In this document: piece by piece, positions 7,522 to 14,701 of the stretch
Numbering within the stretch: position 1 is the stretch's first letter
Layout of the letters: every line of letters begins with the position of its first letter
Source: CBFGTJ01 sp965651815
GTDB lineage: Bacteria > Actinomycetota > Acidimicrobiia > Acidimicrobiales > Microtrichaceae
Reading direction: 5' to 3'
Assembly (NCBI GenBank): GCA_965651815.1
Contig: CBFGTJ010000019.1
Span: 1 to 27,730 of the forward strand
DNA length: 27,730 bases
Position numbers and translations under genes: made by a program
The notes under the pieces: model-generated
Database searches by the model: none
The model's input: the letters and a program-made list of their open reading frames with translations, nothing else
What the model was told of the DNA's origin: nothing

Positions 7522-8274
7522 TCAGGCGGTGCCGTCGGTGTCGGACAGCCCCCCGAAGCGCCGCTCGCGCCGCTGGTACTCGTCGATCGCCTTGTACAGG
7601 TCGCCCCGCCGGAAGTCCGGCCAGAGCACGTCGGTGAACACCAGCTCGGAGTAGGCGAGCTCCCACATCAGGAAGTTCGAGGTCCGGTACTCGCCCGAGG
7701 TGCGGATCATCAGCTCGGGGTCCGGCATCGTCGGGTCGTAGAGGTGGGCGCGGATCGTCTTCTCGGTGATCTTGTCGGCGGGGATGCCGGCGCGGACGAT
7801 CGAGCGCACCGCGTCGACGATCTCGGCGCGGCCCCCGTAGTTGAACGCCATCGACACCGTCATCGCGGTGTTGTTGCGGGTCAGCTCGACGGTGTCGTCC
7901 ATGTGGCGCAGCACCCGCTTGGGCACCCGCCAGTCACGGCGGCCGAGGAACTGGACCTTGACGTTCTTCGCGTGGAGCTCGTCGCGGCGGCGCAGCAGCA
8001 AGCCCTCGTTGAACCGCATGAGGAAGCGGACCTCGTCCACGGGCCGCTTCCAGTTCTCGGTCGAGAAGGCGTACACGGTCAGCCAGCGGATCCCGGCATC
8101 CAGTGCGCCCCAGATCGTGTCGACGAGGGCCTCCTCGCCGGCGGCGTGGCCGTCGGTGCGCGGCAGGCCGCGCCGCTTCGCCCAACGCCCGTTGCCGTCC
8201 ATCACGACCGCGACGTGGGTGGGGATCCGCTGCGGGTCGAGGTCGCTCAGCTCCACCCCCGCACGGTACCGCAC
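7522..8274 (-). CDS. uppS: Isoprenyl transferase (undecaprenyl/decaprenyl diphosphate synthase)
   Basis: This cis-prenyltransferase condenses isopentenyl diphosphate units into the long-chain polyprenyl diphosphate lipid carrier for peptidoglycan and other wall polymers. The N-terminal signature HVAVVMDGNGRWAKRRG includes the catalytic Asp (around residue 26). The following GHAAGEE and the TVYAFSTENWKRP block are typical. RTSGEYRTSNFLMWELAYSE near the C-terminus forms the IPP-binding Arg/Ser region. The protein has 250 residues from the GTG at 8274. A second GTG at 8256 would remove six residues and cannot be excluded. The position next to era and recO matches the long-chain enzyme of mycobacteria rather than the short Z-farnesyl type. 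Chain length cannot be read from sequence. Confidence 0.95.
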   Translation of the reverse strand: MRYRAGVELSDLDPQRIPTHVAVVMDGNGRWAKRRGLPRTDGHAAGEEALVDTIWGALDAGIRWLTVYAFSTENWKRPVDEVRFLMRFNEGLLLRRRDELHAKNVKVQFLGRRDWRVPKRVLRHMDDTVELTRNNTAMTVSMAFNYGGRAEIVDAVRSIVRAGIPADKITEKTIRAHLYDPTMPDPELMIRTSGEYRTSNFLMWELAYSELVFTDVLWPDFRRGDLYKAIDEYQRRERRFGGLSDTDGTA

Positions 8275-8302
8275 CGCCCGGGCGCCCCAGATAGCCCGCC
8301 GG

Positions 8303-9145
8303 TCAGTACCCGAGGCGCTCCAGGGACCCGGGGCTGGACTGCCAGTTCTTCTCCACGGTGACGTGCAGCTCCAGGTAGGCGCCGGGCGGGAGCTGCTCCC
8401 GGACCCGGGTGCCGACCTCCTTGAGGACCGAGCCGCCCTTGCCGATCACGATGCCCTTCTGGGACTCGCGCTCGACGACGATCTCGACGCGGATCCGTGG
8501 CCACTCCCACTCGACGACCCGGGTCGCGATCGAGTGGGGCAGCTCCTCCCGTGCGACGGCGAGCAGCTGCTCGCGGACCAGTTCGGCGACGCGCACCTGC
8601 TCGGGGACGTCGGTGACCTCCCCCTCCGGGTACCAGCGGGGCCCCTCCGGCAGGCGGGAGATGAGGTGCTCGACGAAGGTGTCGACGCCCTCGCCGGTGC
8701 GGGCCGAGACCGGGAAGTACTCCGAGAAGTCGAACTCCGCGGCCCTCGCGAGCTGCTCGAGGACCCGGGGCGGGCGCACCCGGTCGATCTTGTTGAGCAC
8801 CAGCACGGAGTCCTTGGGGAGCCGCTCGGCGATGTAGCGGTCGCCGGGCCCGATCGTCTGGGTGGCGTCGACGACGAGGCAGGCGACGTCCACGTCCTCG
8901 AGCGCGTCGCTCGCGGTGACGTTGAGCCGCTCCCCCATGAGGGTGCGGGGCTTGTGGATGCCCGGGGTGTCGACGAACACGATCTGCGCGTCGTCGCGGT
9001 CGAGCACGCCCCGGATCTGGTGGCGGGTCGTCTGCGGCTTGTCGGAGACGATCGACACCTTCTGGCCGAGGATCCGGTTGAGCAGGGTCGACTTGCCGAC
9101 GTTGGGCCGGCCCACGAGGGTGACGAAGCCCGACCGGAACGTCAT
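8303..9145 (-). CDS. era: GTPase Era
   Basis: Era is a GTPase that binds the 3' end of 16S rRNA and helps assemble the 30S subunit. The 280-residue protein has the G1 loop GRPNVGKST (about 12-20), the G3 motif DTPG with the family HKP extension, and the G4 motif NKID. The C-terminal KH domain contains VIGKGGSVLKEVG, the RNA-binding GxxG loop. The ATG at 9145 overlaps the TGA of the preceding CBS-domain gene by 4 nt, so the two are translationally coupled. It follows ybeY, another 16S rRNA processing factor, in the same operon. Confidence 0.97.
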   Translation of the reverse strand: MTFRSGFVTLVGRPNVGKSTLLNRILGQKVSIVSDKPQTTRHQIRGVLDRDDAQIVFVDTPGIHKPRTLMGERLNVTASDALEDVDVACLVVDATQTIGPGDRYIAERLPKDSVLVLNKIDRVRPPRVLEQLARAAEFDFSEYFPVSARTGEGVDTFVEHLISRLPEGPRWYPEGEVTDVPEQVRVAELVREQLLAVAREELPHSIATRVVEWEWPRIRVEIVVERESQKGIVIGKGGSVLKEVGTRVREQLPPGAYLELHVTVEKNWQSSPGSLERLGY

Positions 9146-10413
9146 GCGCCGTCGCTCTCCGCGAGCTCGTGGTCGCGCCGCACGAGGCGCACCCGGGTGA
9201 CCCGGTGCCCGTCGAGGCGCTCCACGATGAGGGTGGCGCCGTCCAGGTCGACCGAGTCGCCGGGTGCCGGCACCCGGCCCAGCATGCCGAACACGAGGCC
9301 GCCGAGGGAGTCCCAGGTGCCCTCCGGCAGCTCCAGGTCCAGCTCCTCGTTGATCGCGTCGACGTTGATCGCCGCGTTCACGAGCACGTCGCCGTTGGGG
9401 AGGCGCTCCACGTTCGGGGACTCGACGTCGAACTCGTCGGTGATCTCGCCGACGAGCTCCTCGAGCAGGTCCTCGAGGGTGACGAGCCCCGCGGTGCCGC
9501 CGTACTCGTCGACGACGATCGCCATGTGGGTGTGGCGGCTCTGCATCTCGGCGAGCAGCTCGCTGCCCCGCTTGGTCTCGGGGACGAACATCGCCGGGTG
9601 GGCGATGCCGAGCGCCGGCTCGTCGCCGGCGCCCTCCCGCTCGGCACGGATGGCCTCCTTGACGTACACGATGCCCTCGATGTCGTCGGTGCTCTCACCG
9701 AACACGGGGATGCGCGACAGGCCCCGCTCGATCGCGAGGTCGACGAGCTGCGAGACGGTCGCGTCGGAGCCGATGCTGACCATGTCCGTGCGGGGCACCA
9801 TGATCTCGCGGGCGACGGTGTCACCGAAGTCGATGATCGACTCGATGAGGTCCCGCTCGGACTCCTCGATCACCGCGTGCTCGGCGGCCTCCTCGGCGAG
9901 GGCGAGGATCTCCTCCTCCGTGACGAACGGGCCCTTCTTGAGGCCCTTGCCGGGCAGGATCACGTTCGCGATGCCGATGAGCGCCCGGGCGGGCACCCGC
10001 AGCACCCAGCCGACGGCCTCGACGAGCGGCGCGGTGAGCACCGCGGCGCGCTCGGTGTGCTGCAGGGCCCAGGTCTTGGGGGCGGCCTCGGCGATGACGA
10101 AGATCACCACGACGTTCAACACGATGCCGATCGCGACGCCGAGCGCGCCGAAGAGGTTGGCGGTGAGCACACCGACCAGGGCTGCCTGCACCGTCTGCAC
10201 GATGTTCACCGCCAGGTAGACCGAGTTGAGGTCCCGTTCGAGGTTGTCGACGATCCGCAGCACCCGCGCCCCGGCACGTGGGTTGGTCTGCTCCAGCGCC
10301 GCCGCCCGGGAGCGGGTCATCCGGGTGATGGAGGTCTCGGCGAGCGCGAGGAAGGCGGCGGTGAGCGTCAGGAGGACGACCACCACGAGGACGACGACGT
10401 CGGACGCGTTCAT
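9142..10413 (-). CDS. CNNM/CorC-family membrane protein with CBS domains (hemolysin-like)
   Basis: This 423-residue protein has the order DUF21/CNNM transmembrane domain (about 1-195), paired CBS domains (about 210-335) and the CorC/HlyC transporter-associated domain (about 345-415). It opens with a very hydrophobic helix (MNASDVVVLVVVVLLTLTAAFLALAE), followed by the family-typical ETSITRM. Relatives are implicated in Mg2+/Co2+ efflux, and the old name hemolysin is misleading. The ATG at 10413 overlaps the ybeY stop by 4 nt. The gene lies between ybeY and era, its usual place in actinobacteria. The actual transported ion cannot be inferred here. Confidence 0.93.
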   Translation of the reverse strand: MNASDVVVLVVVVLLTLTAAFLALAETSITRMTRSRAAALEQTNPRAGARVLRIVDNLERDLNSVYLAVNIVQTVQAALVGVLTANLFGALGVAIGIVLNVVVIFVIAEAAPKTWALQHTERAAVLTAPLVEAVGWVLRVPARALIGIANVILPGKGLKKGPFVTEEEILALAEEAAEHAVIEESERDLIESIIDFGDTVAREIMVPRTDMVSIGSDATVSQLVDLAIERGLSRIPVFGESTDDIEGIVYVKEAIRAEREGAGDEPALGIAHPAMFVPETKRGSELLAEMQSRHTHMAIVVDEYGGTAGLVTLEDLLEELVGEITDEFDVESPNVERLPNGDVLVNAAINVDAINEELDLELPEGTWDSLGGLVFGMLGRVPAPGDSVDLDGATLIVERLDGHRVTRVRLVRRDHELAESDGA

Positions 10414-11012
10414 TGGGGTGTGGCGCTCCAGGGATCGCGGGCGGGAGCCCGGTGCAGTTCCGTGAGCAGCTGCCGCTCGCGGTCCCACATCTGGTGTCGT
10501 TCCGCGTCGGTGGCGTGGTCCCACCCGACGAGGTGCAGCGCACCGTGCACGACGAGCAGGGCGAGCTCGTCCTCGACGGTCCCGGCGTGCCCGGGTGCCT
10601 GCGCGGCGGCGACCTGGGGGCACAGGACGACGTCGCCGACCATCCAGTCGGTGGTGTCGCCGAGGGGCCGGTCGGCGCCGTCGATCGGGAAGCTGAGCAC
10701 GTCGGTGGGTTCGCCGTCGCCGTCGAGGTGCTCGGCCTTGAGCCGGGCGATCTCGTCGGGGTCGACGAGGGTGAGCGACGCCTCCGCGCCCGCCGGGATG
10801 CCCTCGGCCGCGAGGGCACGCCCGAGCAGGGACGCCAGGGCGTCGAGGTCGGCGGGCACCTGCCCGCTGGTCTCGCTGCTGCGCTCGTCCGCCGCCAGGA
10901 CGCTCACCGTGGTGGTGACGCGCGACCCTGACGGCGGGCGCGATGGAGGTTCGTCCGGCTCGGCGGCGCCCTGCTGCTCCGCTGGGGCCGCCCCGGTTCT
11001 ACCGGGCATCAT
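10410..11012 (-). CDS. ybeY: Endoribonuclease YbeY (16S rRNA maturation factor)
   Basis: YbeY is a zinc metalloprotein involved in 16S rRNA 3'-end maturation and ribosome quality control. The signature HGALHLVGWDH supplies the three zinc-binding histidines. The upstream TDVLSFPID block is also conserved. From the ATG at 11012 the protein has 200 residues, longer than the usual 150-170, with a disordered N-terminal extension. That ATG overlaps the phoH stop by 4 nt, the usual coupling in this operon. An in-frame GTG at 10919 would give a standard-length protein and is the main alternative start. Confidence 0.94.
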   Translation of the reverse strand: MMPGRTGAAPAEQQGAAEPDEPPSRPPSGSRVTTTVSVLAADERSSETSGQVPADLDALASLLGRALAAEGIPAGAEASLTLVDPDEIARLKAEHLDGDGEPTDVLSFPIDGADRPLGDTTDWMVGDVVLCPQVAAAQAPGHAGTVEDELALLVVHGALHLVGWDHATDAERHQMWDRERQLLTELHRAPARDPWSATPQ

Positions 11013-11992
11013 CCCTGGTCGACACCCGCGGCGGCGTCGTGGCGGTCGTAGGCGTCGACGATGTCCTGGACGATCTTGTGGCGGACGACGTCCGCGCCGG
11101 TGAGGCGCACGAACGCGAGGCCGTCGATGCCGCCGAGGATGGTCTCCAGGCGGCGCAGCCCGGAGCGGCCCCCCGGCACGTCGACCTGGGAGGCGTCGCC
11201 GGTGACGACGGCCTTGGACCCGAACCCGATGCGGGTCAGGAACATCTTCATCTGCTCGGGCGTGGTGTTCTGCGCCTCGTCGAGGATGATGAAGGAGTTG
11301 TTGAGCGTGCGGCCGCGCATGAACGCGAGCGGGGCCACCTCGACCACGCCACGCTCGAGCAGCTTCTGGGCGCCCTCGGTGCCGACCATGTCGTGCAGCG
11401 CGTCGTAGAGGGGCCGCAGGTACGGGTCGACCTTCGCCATGAGGTCACCGGGCAGGAACCCGAGCCGCTCCCCCGCCTCGACCGCGGGGCGGGTGAGCAC
11501 GATGCGCTCGACCTCCTTGCGCTGCAGCGCCTGCACGGCCATGGCGACGGCGAGCCAGCTCTTGCCGGTGCCGGCGGGGCCGATGCCGAAGGTGACGGTG
11601 TGCTCGGCGATCGCGTCGACGTAGCGCTTCTGGCCCGAGGTCTTGGGGCGCACGTAACCGCCCCGGTAGGTGCGCACCAGGTCCGCGGTGAGCACCTCGG
11701 AGGGCGACTCGTCGGCGCGGATGATGTCGATCGTGCGGCGCACCGACGACGCCTCGAGGGAGTGGCCCCGCTCGAGCAGCACGACCAGCTCCTCGAACAG
11801 CTTGCCGACCCGCTCGGACTCGGCGCCGGAGACGGAGACCTCGTTGCCCCGGACGGTGATCGCCGTGCGCGGGAACGCGTCCTCGATCATGTCGAGCAGT
11901 TCGTCGCGTGGTCCCAGCAGGTCCGTCATGAGGTGGTTGCCGGGCACTCGTACCAGGGTGCGCCGGGATTCGTCCGTGGCGAGGTCGTTCAT
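11009..11992 (-). CDS. phoH: PhoH family ATPase
   Basis: PhoH-like proteins are cytoplasmic P-loop ATPases linked to RNA metabolism and usually adjacent to ybeY, as here. The Walker A motif GPAGTGKS lies in the middle of the protein (around residues 137-144). The Walker B stretch FIILDEAQN follows, and VVTGDASQVD is the family's third motif. A small N-terminal RNA-binding-like segment precedes the core. The ATG at 11992 gives 327 residues. A GTG at 12019 would add nine residues, but its AGGAG directly abuts the codon. The ATG has a TACACT -10-like box ending 10 bases upstream, hinting at a nearly leaderless mRNA. The start is therefore uncertain. It is the first gene of the six-gene operon. 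Confidence 0.95.
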   Translation of the reverse strand: MNDLATDESRRTLVRVPGNHLMTDLLGPRDELLDMIEDAFPRTAITVRGNEVSVSGAESERVGKLFEELVVLLERGHSLEASSVRRTIDIIRADESPSEVLTADLVRTYRGGYVRPKTSGQKRYVDAIAEHTVTFGIGPAGTGKSWLAVAMAVQALQRKEVERIVLTRPAVEAGERLGFLPGDLMAKVDPYLRPLYDALHDMVGTEGAQKLLERGVVEVAPLAFMRGRTLNNSFIILDEAQNTTPEQMKMFLTRIGFGSKAVVTGDASQVDVPGGRSGLRRLETILGGIDGLAFVRLTGADVVRHKIVQDIVDAYDRHDAAAGVDQG

Positions 11993-12002
11993 CGCGAGCA
12001 AG

Positions 12003-12008
12003 AGTGTA
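12003..12008 (-). promoter_or_regulatory. candidate -10 box for the phoH operon
   Basis: TACACT fits TANNNT and ends 10 bases before the preferred phoH ATG, so the 5' leader would be only a few bases. No -35 match is obvious. If the GTG at 12019 is the true start, this box is coding sequence and the call is wrong. Confidence 0.3.
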
Positions 12009-12074
12009 GTGGTGAACACCTCCTCACCCGAGGGCGGTATCGGTGGCCACAGGAGGCCGGGGGCAGCGCCGTGG

Positions 12075-12575
12075 GTGGAGGGTGCCGACGGGTTCGTCGA
12101 GCAGGAACGGTTGCGCCTCGCCGCGCAGCGTCGCCGCCGGGATCGGTGGCGTCACGAGCACCGCCTGGACGAGGTCTCACTGGCGTCGGTGCTGCGCGCC
12201 GCGGTCGGTCAGCAGGTGAGCCTGCACACAGGGAGCGGCGCGGTGGCGCACGGGGTGGTGGCCGAGGTGGGCGACGAGGTCGTGGAGCTGGCGCGCTCGG
12301 GGGTGGGGGCGCCCGGTGCCCGCTGGTTCTCTCTCGGGGCGCTGCGGGCGGTGCAGGTGGCCGGCGAGCCCGCCGGTGAGCCGGCGGCAGCGGGCGGGCG
12401 GACGCTCGCCGAGCTGGTCGAGGACCTGCGGGGTGAGGAGGTCGTCGTGGGGCTCACCACCGGCGGGTCGCTGACCGGGGTGGTCGTCGGCAACGGGCGG
12501 GTCGTCACGCTGCGCGCGGCCGACGGTTCGCACGCCGTCGTCGCGCGGGACGCGATCGAGTCGATCGCCCGATGA
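12075..12575 (+). CDS. Hypothetical protein with two SH3/Sm-like beta repeats
   Basis: I do not recognise a named family, though a similar protein type is common in actinobacteria. From the GTG at 12075 it has 166 residues. A charged helix (about 8-32, rich in Arg and Gln) is followed by two related beta-rich blocks. The first runs from LRAAVGQQVSLHTGSG to WFSLGALRAV, and the second from LVEDLRGEEVVVGLTTGGSL to VVARDAIESIA. Both share the pattern of a leading leucine, V-x-L-x-T-G-G, a glycine-rich turn and a closing hydrophobic strand. This looks like duplicated small beta-barrels. Codon use is typical of the window (strong GC at third positions). AGGAGG lies 18 bases upstream, too far to fix the start. 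It is divergent from phoH and convergent with the HTH gene. Confidence 0.65.
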   Translation: MEGADGFVEQERLRLAAQRRRRDRWRHEHRLDEVSLASVLRAAVGQQVSLHTGSGAVAHGVVAEVGDEVVELARSGVGAPGARWFSLGALRAVQVAGEPAGEPAAAGGRTLAELVEDLRGEEVVVGLTTGGSLTGVVVGNGRVVTLRAADGSHAVVARDAIESIAR

Positions 12576-12582
12576 GCCCGCT

Positions 12583-12595
12583 GGCCGGTCCGGCC
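12583..12595. terminator. palindrome in the convergent gap between the two-repeat gene and the HTH gene
   Basis: GGCCGG-T-CCGGCC lies in the 22-base gap between two convergent stop codons. The same core with A at the centre occurs after rpoD (981-995). It is likely a weak bidirectional terminator, with no T-run. Confidence 0.4.
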
Positions 12596-12597
12596 GC

Positions 12598-12873
12598 TCA
12601 GGCGGACGCGTCGGCGTCGGCGCTCTCGTCGGCGTCGTCCTCGACGTCGTCGTCGTCCGCCGCGGACCTGGAGGACGCGTCGAGCGTTCCGGGGGTGATC
12701 CGGCAGCTCTCGATGAACTCCGCGACCTCGCTCTCCTTGAGACGGATGACCCGCCCGAAGCGGTACGCGGGCAGCTTGCCGTCGTCGATGAAGCGGTACA
12801 ACGTCCGGGGTGTGATGCCCAGACGACGTGCGGTCTCGACCGTGTTCAGCCACGTGATGTCTGCGGTGCTCAC
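12598..12873 (-). CDS. Excisionase-family (MerR-like) helix-turn-helix protein with acidic tail
   Basis: This 91-residue DNA-binding protein has one winged-helix domain of the excisionase/MerR-like type at about residues 8-57. It contains NTVETARRLGITPRTLYRFI, a wing (GKLPAYRFGRVIRL) and the closing helix KESEVAEFIES. The last 30 residues are Ser/Ala-rich and strongly acidic (runs of Asp). Free-standing proteins of this kind are common in actinobacterial chromosomes and usually regulate genes rather than excise phages. No integrase is nearby. The GTG at 12873 is the only start that leaves the HTH intact. It has no Shine-Dalgarno, but TAGGGT (12886-12881) ends exactly 7 bases upstream, a leaderless arrangement. 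Confidence 0.85.
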   Translation of the reverse strand: MSTADITWLNTVETARRLGITPRTLYRFIDDGKLPAYRFGRVIRLKESEVAEFIESCRITPGTLDASSRSAADDDDVEDDADESADADASA

Positions 12874-12880
12874 GCCCGCG

Positions 12881-12886
12881 ACCCTA
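12881..12886 (-). promoter_or_regulatory. candidate -10 box of a leaderless HTH-gene transcript
   Basis: TAGGGT (TANNNT) ends 7 bases before the GTG start, placing the transcript start at the start codon. The 75-base gap between the divergent HTH and PAP2 genes would hold both promoters. No -35 is clear. Confidence 0.35.
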
Positions 12887-12948
12887 CCTGCCCCTCGTGA
12901 CGTTCCGTGGTCGCGCGGCGTCCTTCCCACCGCGTCCTCAGGGGCCCC

Positions 12949-13743
12949 GTGAACACCCCTCCGCCACCCGAGCTGCCGCACGTCGAGCTGCCCTCGCGGC
13001 CCCGCCCCGGCGACGAGCCGGCCGACCGCAGCGCACCGATCGACGAGTCGGAGCGGTTCGCCGACGCGGCGCACGATTCGCCGCAGCTGGAGCGCACCCG
13101 CTGGCACGTCGCGGTGCTCTCGCTCGTGCTGCTCGCGGTCGCCGGGGCGCTGACCGCGGTGATGCTCGTCGACCCGGTCGACCCGTGGGTGCAGCCCTTC
13201 GACGACTGGTGGCTCGAGGTCGTCGAGCGCCACCGCTACGACCCGGCGGTGGAGGTCGCCAAGGTGCTCGACCTCGTGGGCTCCCCGTGGGTGACCCTGC
13301 CGGTGCGGGCGGTCGCCGTGGCGATCCTGCTGCTGCGCAGGCGATGGGTGCAGCTGAGCGCGTTCGTGACCGCGGTGGTGCTCGCGGAGCTGGCGACGGG
13401 GCCGGTGAAGGCGCTGGTCGACCGTGCCCGTCCCCCGTCGATCGTGGACACCTCGGGCGCGTCGTTCCCCTCCGGGCACGCCATCGCCGCGGCGGTCACG
13501 GCGTTCGCGCTCGTCGCCGCGTTCCTCCCCCGTGGCCGGAGGCGGCTGCGCTGGGCGGTGGCGGCGACCCTGTTCGCCGGGTCGATGGCGTGGTCGCGCA
13601 CCTACCTCGGCGCCCACTGGGCGACCGACACGATCGCCGGCATGTGCATCGGAGCGGGGTTCGCGATCCTCTCCGAGGTCGCCTGGGAGGAGGGCCGCCG
13701 CCGCGCCGCCCTGCGCGCAGAACGCAGCCCGGCGCAGCCGTAG
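12949..13743 (+). CDS. PAP2-family membrane phosphatase
   Basis: This 264-residue member of the phosphatidic acid phosphatase type 2 superfamily has all three catalytic motifs. These are KALVDRARP (K-x6-RP type), PSGH, and SRTYLGAHWATD (SR-x5-H-x3-D). Such enzymes dephosphorylate lipid phosphates, for example undecaprenyl diphosphate or phosphatidate, on the outer side of the membrane. A Pro-rich, acidic cytoplasmic N-terminus (about 1-50) precedes roughly five hydrophobic helices. The GTG at 12949 has AGGGG a few bases upstream. A GTG at 12907 would add 14 residues. The substrate cannot be deduced, although the nearby uppS makes recycling of the C55 carrier a plausible guess. Confidence 0.92.
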   Translation: MNTPPPPELPHVELPSRPRPGDEPADRSAPIDESERFADAAHDSPQLERTRWHVAVLSLVLLAVAGALTAVMLVDPVDPWVQPFDDWWLEVVERHRYDPAVEVAKVLDLVGSPWVTLPVRAVAVAILLLRRRWVQLSAFVTAVVLAELATGPVKALVDRARPPSIVDTSGASFPSGHAIAAAVTAFALVAAFLPRGRRRLRWAVAATLFAGSMAWSRTYLGAHWATDTIAGMCIGAGFAILSEVAWEEGRRRAALRAERSPAQP

Positions 13744-13935
13744 GACGCTCGAGCCAGGGGGAACGACTCTCGAGTCCAGGGTCCTCGTCGTCCTGACTCG
13801 AGGCCGCGCCTTGGCGATGCCGAGCTGGGCCGTGGTGCGAGCCTCGAGCATGGCTCGACCCCCGACCCTTCGGCACGACTCCGGAGCCCGATGACCGCCG
13901 GGGGCATCCCTGGCTGCGCTGACACTCGATACCTG
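13744..13935. other. non-coding, palindrome-rich stretch before the Tad operon
   Basis: About 190 bases without a convincing gene separate the PAP2 gene from the Tad promoter. They hold four CTCGAG hexamers (13748, 13769, 13797, 13843), one imperfect 11-bp hairpin and one 6-bp palindrome, TCGAGC-ATG-GCTCGA (13844-13858). Open frames pass through on both strands, but none has a start, ribosome binding site or recognisable product. Confidence 0.6.
13769..13802 (+). terminator. imperfect hairpin downstream of the PAP2 gene
   Basis: CTCGAGTCCAGG (13769-13780) pairs with CCTGACTCGAG (13792-13802) across an 11-base loop with a single bulged base, giving 11 pairs. It starts 25 bases after the PAP2 stop. 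No T-tract follows. It could be a terminator or a binding site. Confidence 0.4.
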
Positions 13936-13963
13936 TTGACTCATTTCATGTCTCTTCCATACT
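13936..13963 (+). promoter_or_regulatory. candidate sigma-70 promoter for the Tad operon
   Basis: TTGACT (13936-13941, 5 of 6 to the -35 consensus) and CATACT (13958-13963, 4 of 6 to the -10) are 16 bases apart. They lie in an AT-richer pocket that stands out from the GC-rich surroundings. The predicted transcript start near 13970 gives a leader of about 27 bases carrying GGAGGA (13987-13992) before the cpaB ATG. Confidence 0.6.
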
Positions 13964-13996
13964 CTTCGCTCTCATTCGTTGGCTCGGAGGAGCGGG

Positions 13997-14701
13997 ATGG
14001 GGTTGGAGCACGACGGGGCAGGAGGACCACGGGAGGTACGCCGACGGGACCGGCGAGCGGTCGCCGGGTCCCGCTGGTGGCAGCGCCTTCCCAGCCGCCG
14101 CTCGGTCACGGGCGCGGCGCTCGTCGCCGTGTCCGCGATCGGGGTGCTCGTCGCCCACCGGGCGGCGGTGGAACCACCGACGACCAGGTACGTGGTCGCG
14201 ACGGCGGACCTGCCGGCCGGCCAGGTCCTCCGCGCGAGCGATCTCGGCGCGGTCGCCATGGACCTCCCCGGCGGGATCCCCGCGGTGCCGGCCGAGGACG
14301 CGCGCGAGCTCGTCGGACGGGTGACCCGCACCGGCATCGAGCGGCACGCACTGGTGCGCCCAGGCGACCTCCTCGCCCGTGATCGCCTCGCCGAGCCTGG
14401 CAGCGTCGAGGTCGCGGTCGAGCTGCAACCCGCGAGGGCGCTCCGCGGGACCCTCTCCGTTGGTGACCGGGTCGACGTGCTCGCCACCGATCCCGATTCC
14501 ACCGGCACTCGCACGGTGGCCGGGGGCGCCCTCGTCACCGCGGTCGGCGACGACGGCCGTGACGGCATCGGGTCGAGCAGCACGGTCCTGGTGCGCCTCG
14601 GCCTCCCCGACCGCGACGTCGCGTCCGCGGTGGTCGACGCCTCGATCAGGTCCGAGCTGTCGCTGGTGCTGCCGGCGCCCGTCGAGGAGCCGACGCGATG
14701 A
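13997..14701 (+). CDS. cpaB: CpaB/RcpC-like SAF-domain protein of the Tad system
   Basis: This 234-residue protein is the Tad assembly factor related to CpaB/RcpC. A basic N-terminus is followed by one transmembrane helix (about 37-53) and an outside-facing SAF domain (about 65-125). The SAF domain contains ADLPAGQVLRASDLG and ends in the typical ALVRPGDLL. An RcpC-like second domain begins around VEVAVELQPARALRG and includes GDRVDVLAT. In Gram-negatives this protein supports the secretin in the outer envelope. Here it must act in the cell wall space, as no secretin is present. The ATG at 13997 has an excellent GGAGGA five bases upstream. It is the first gene of the operon, and its stop overlaps the next start (ATGA). 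Confidence 0.88.
   Translation: MGLEHDGAGGPREVRRRDRRAVAGSRWWQRLPSRRSVTGAALVAVSAIGVLVAHRAAVEPPTTRYVVATADLPAGQVLRASDLGAVAMDLPGGIPAVPAEDARELVGRVTRTGIERHALVRPGDLLARDRLAEPGSVEVAVELQPARALRGTLSVGDRVDVLATDPDSTGTRTVAGGALVTAVGDDGRDGIGSSSTVLVRLGLPDRDVASAVVDASIRSELSLVLPAPVEEPTR

Noticed and set aside
9169..11103. Plus-strand open frame of 644 codons opposite the CBS, ybeY and phoH genes
   Set aside because: Antisense to conserved coding sequence, with no motifs and no ribosome binding site. Shadow frame.
12598..12873. Excisionase-like gene as a sign of a prophage or integrated element
   Set aside because: No integrase, attachment site or phage gene is nearby. Stand-alone proteins of this family are usual chromosomal regulators in actinobacteria.
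12874..13944. Long minus-strand frame continuing upstream of the HTH gene and opposite PAP2
   Set aside because: The opposite strand encodes all PAP2 motifs. The extension is low-complexity Arg/Asp/Gly, and the HTH gene has its own plausible start at 12873.
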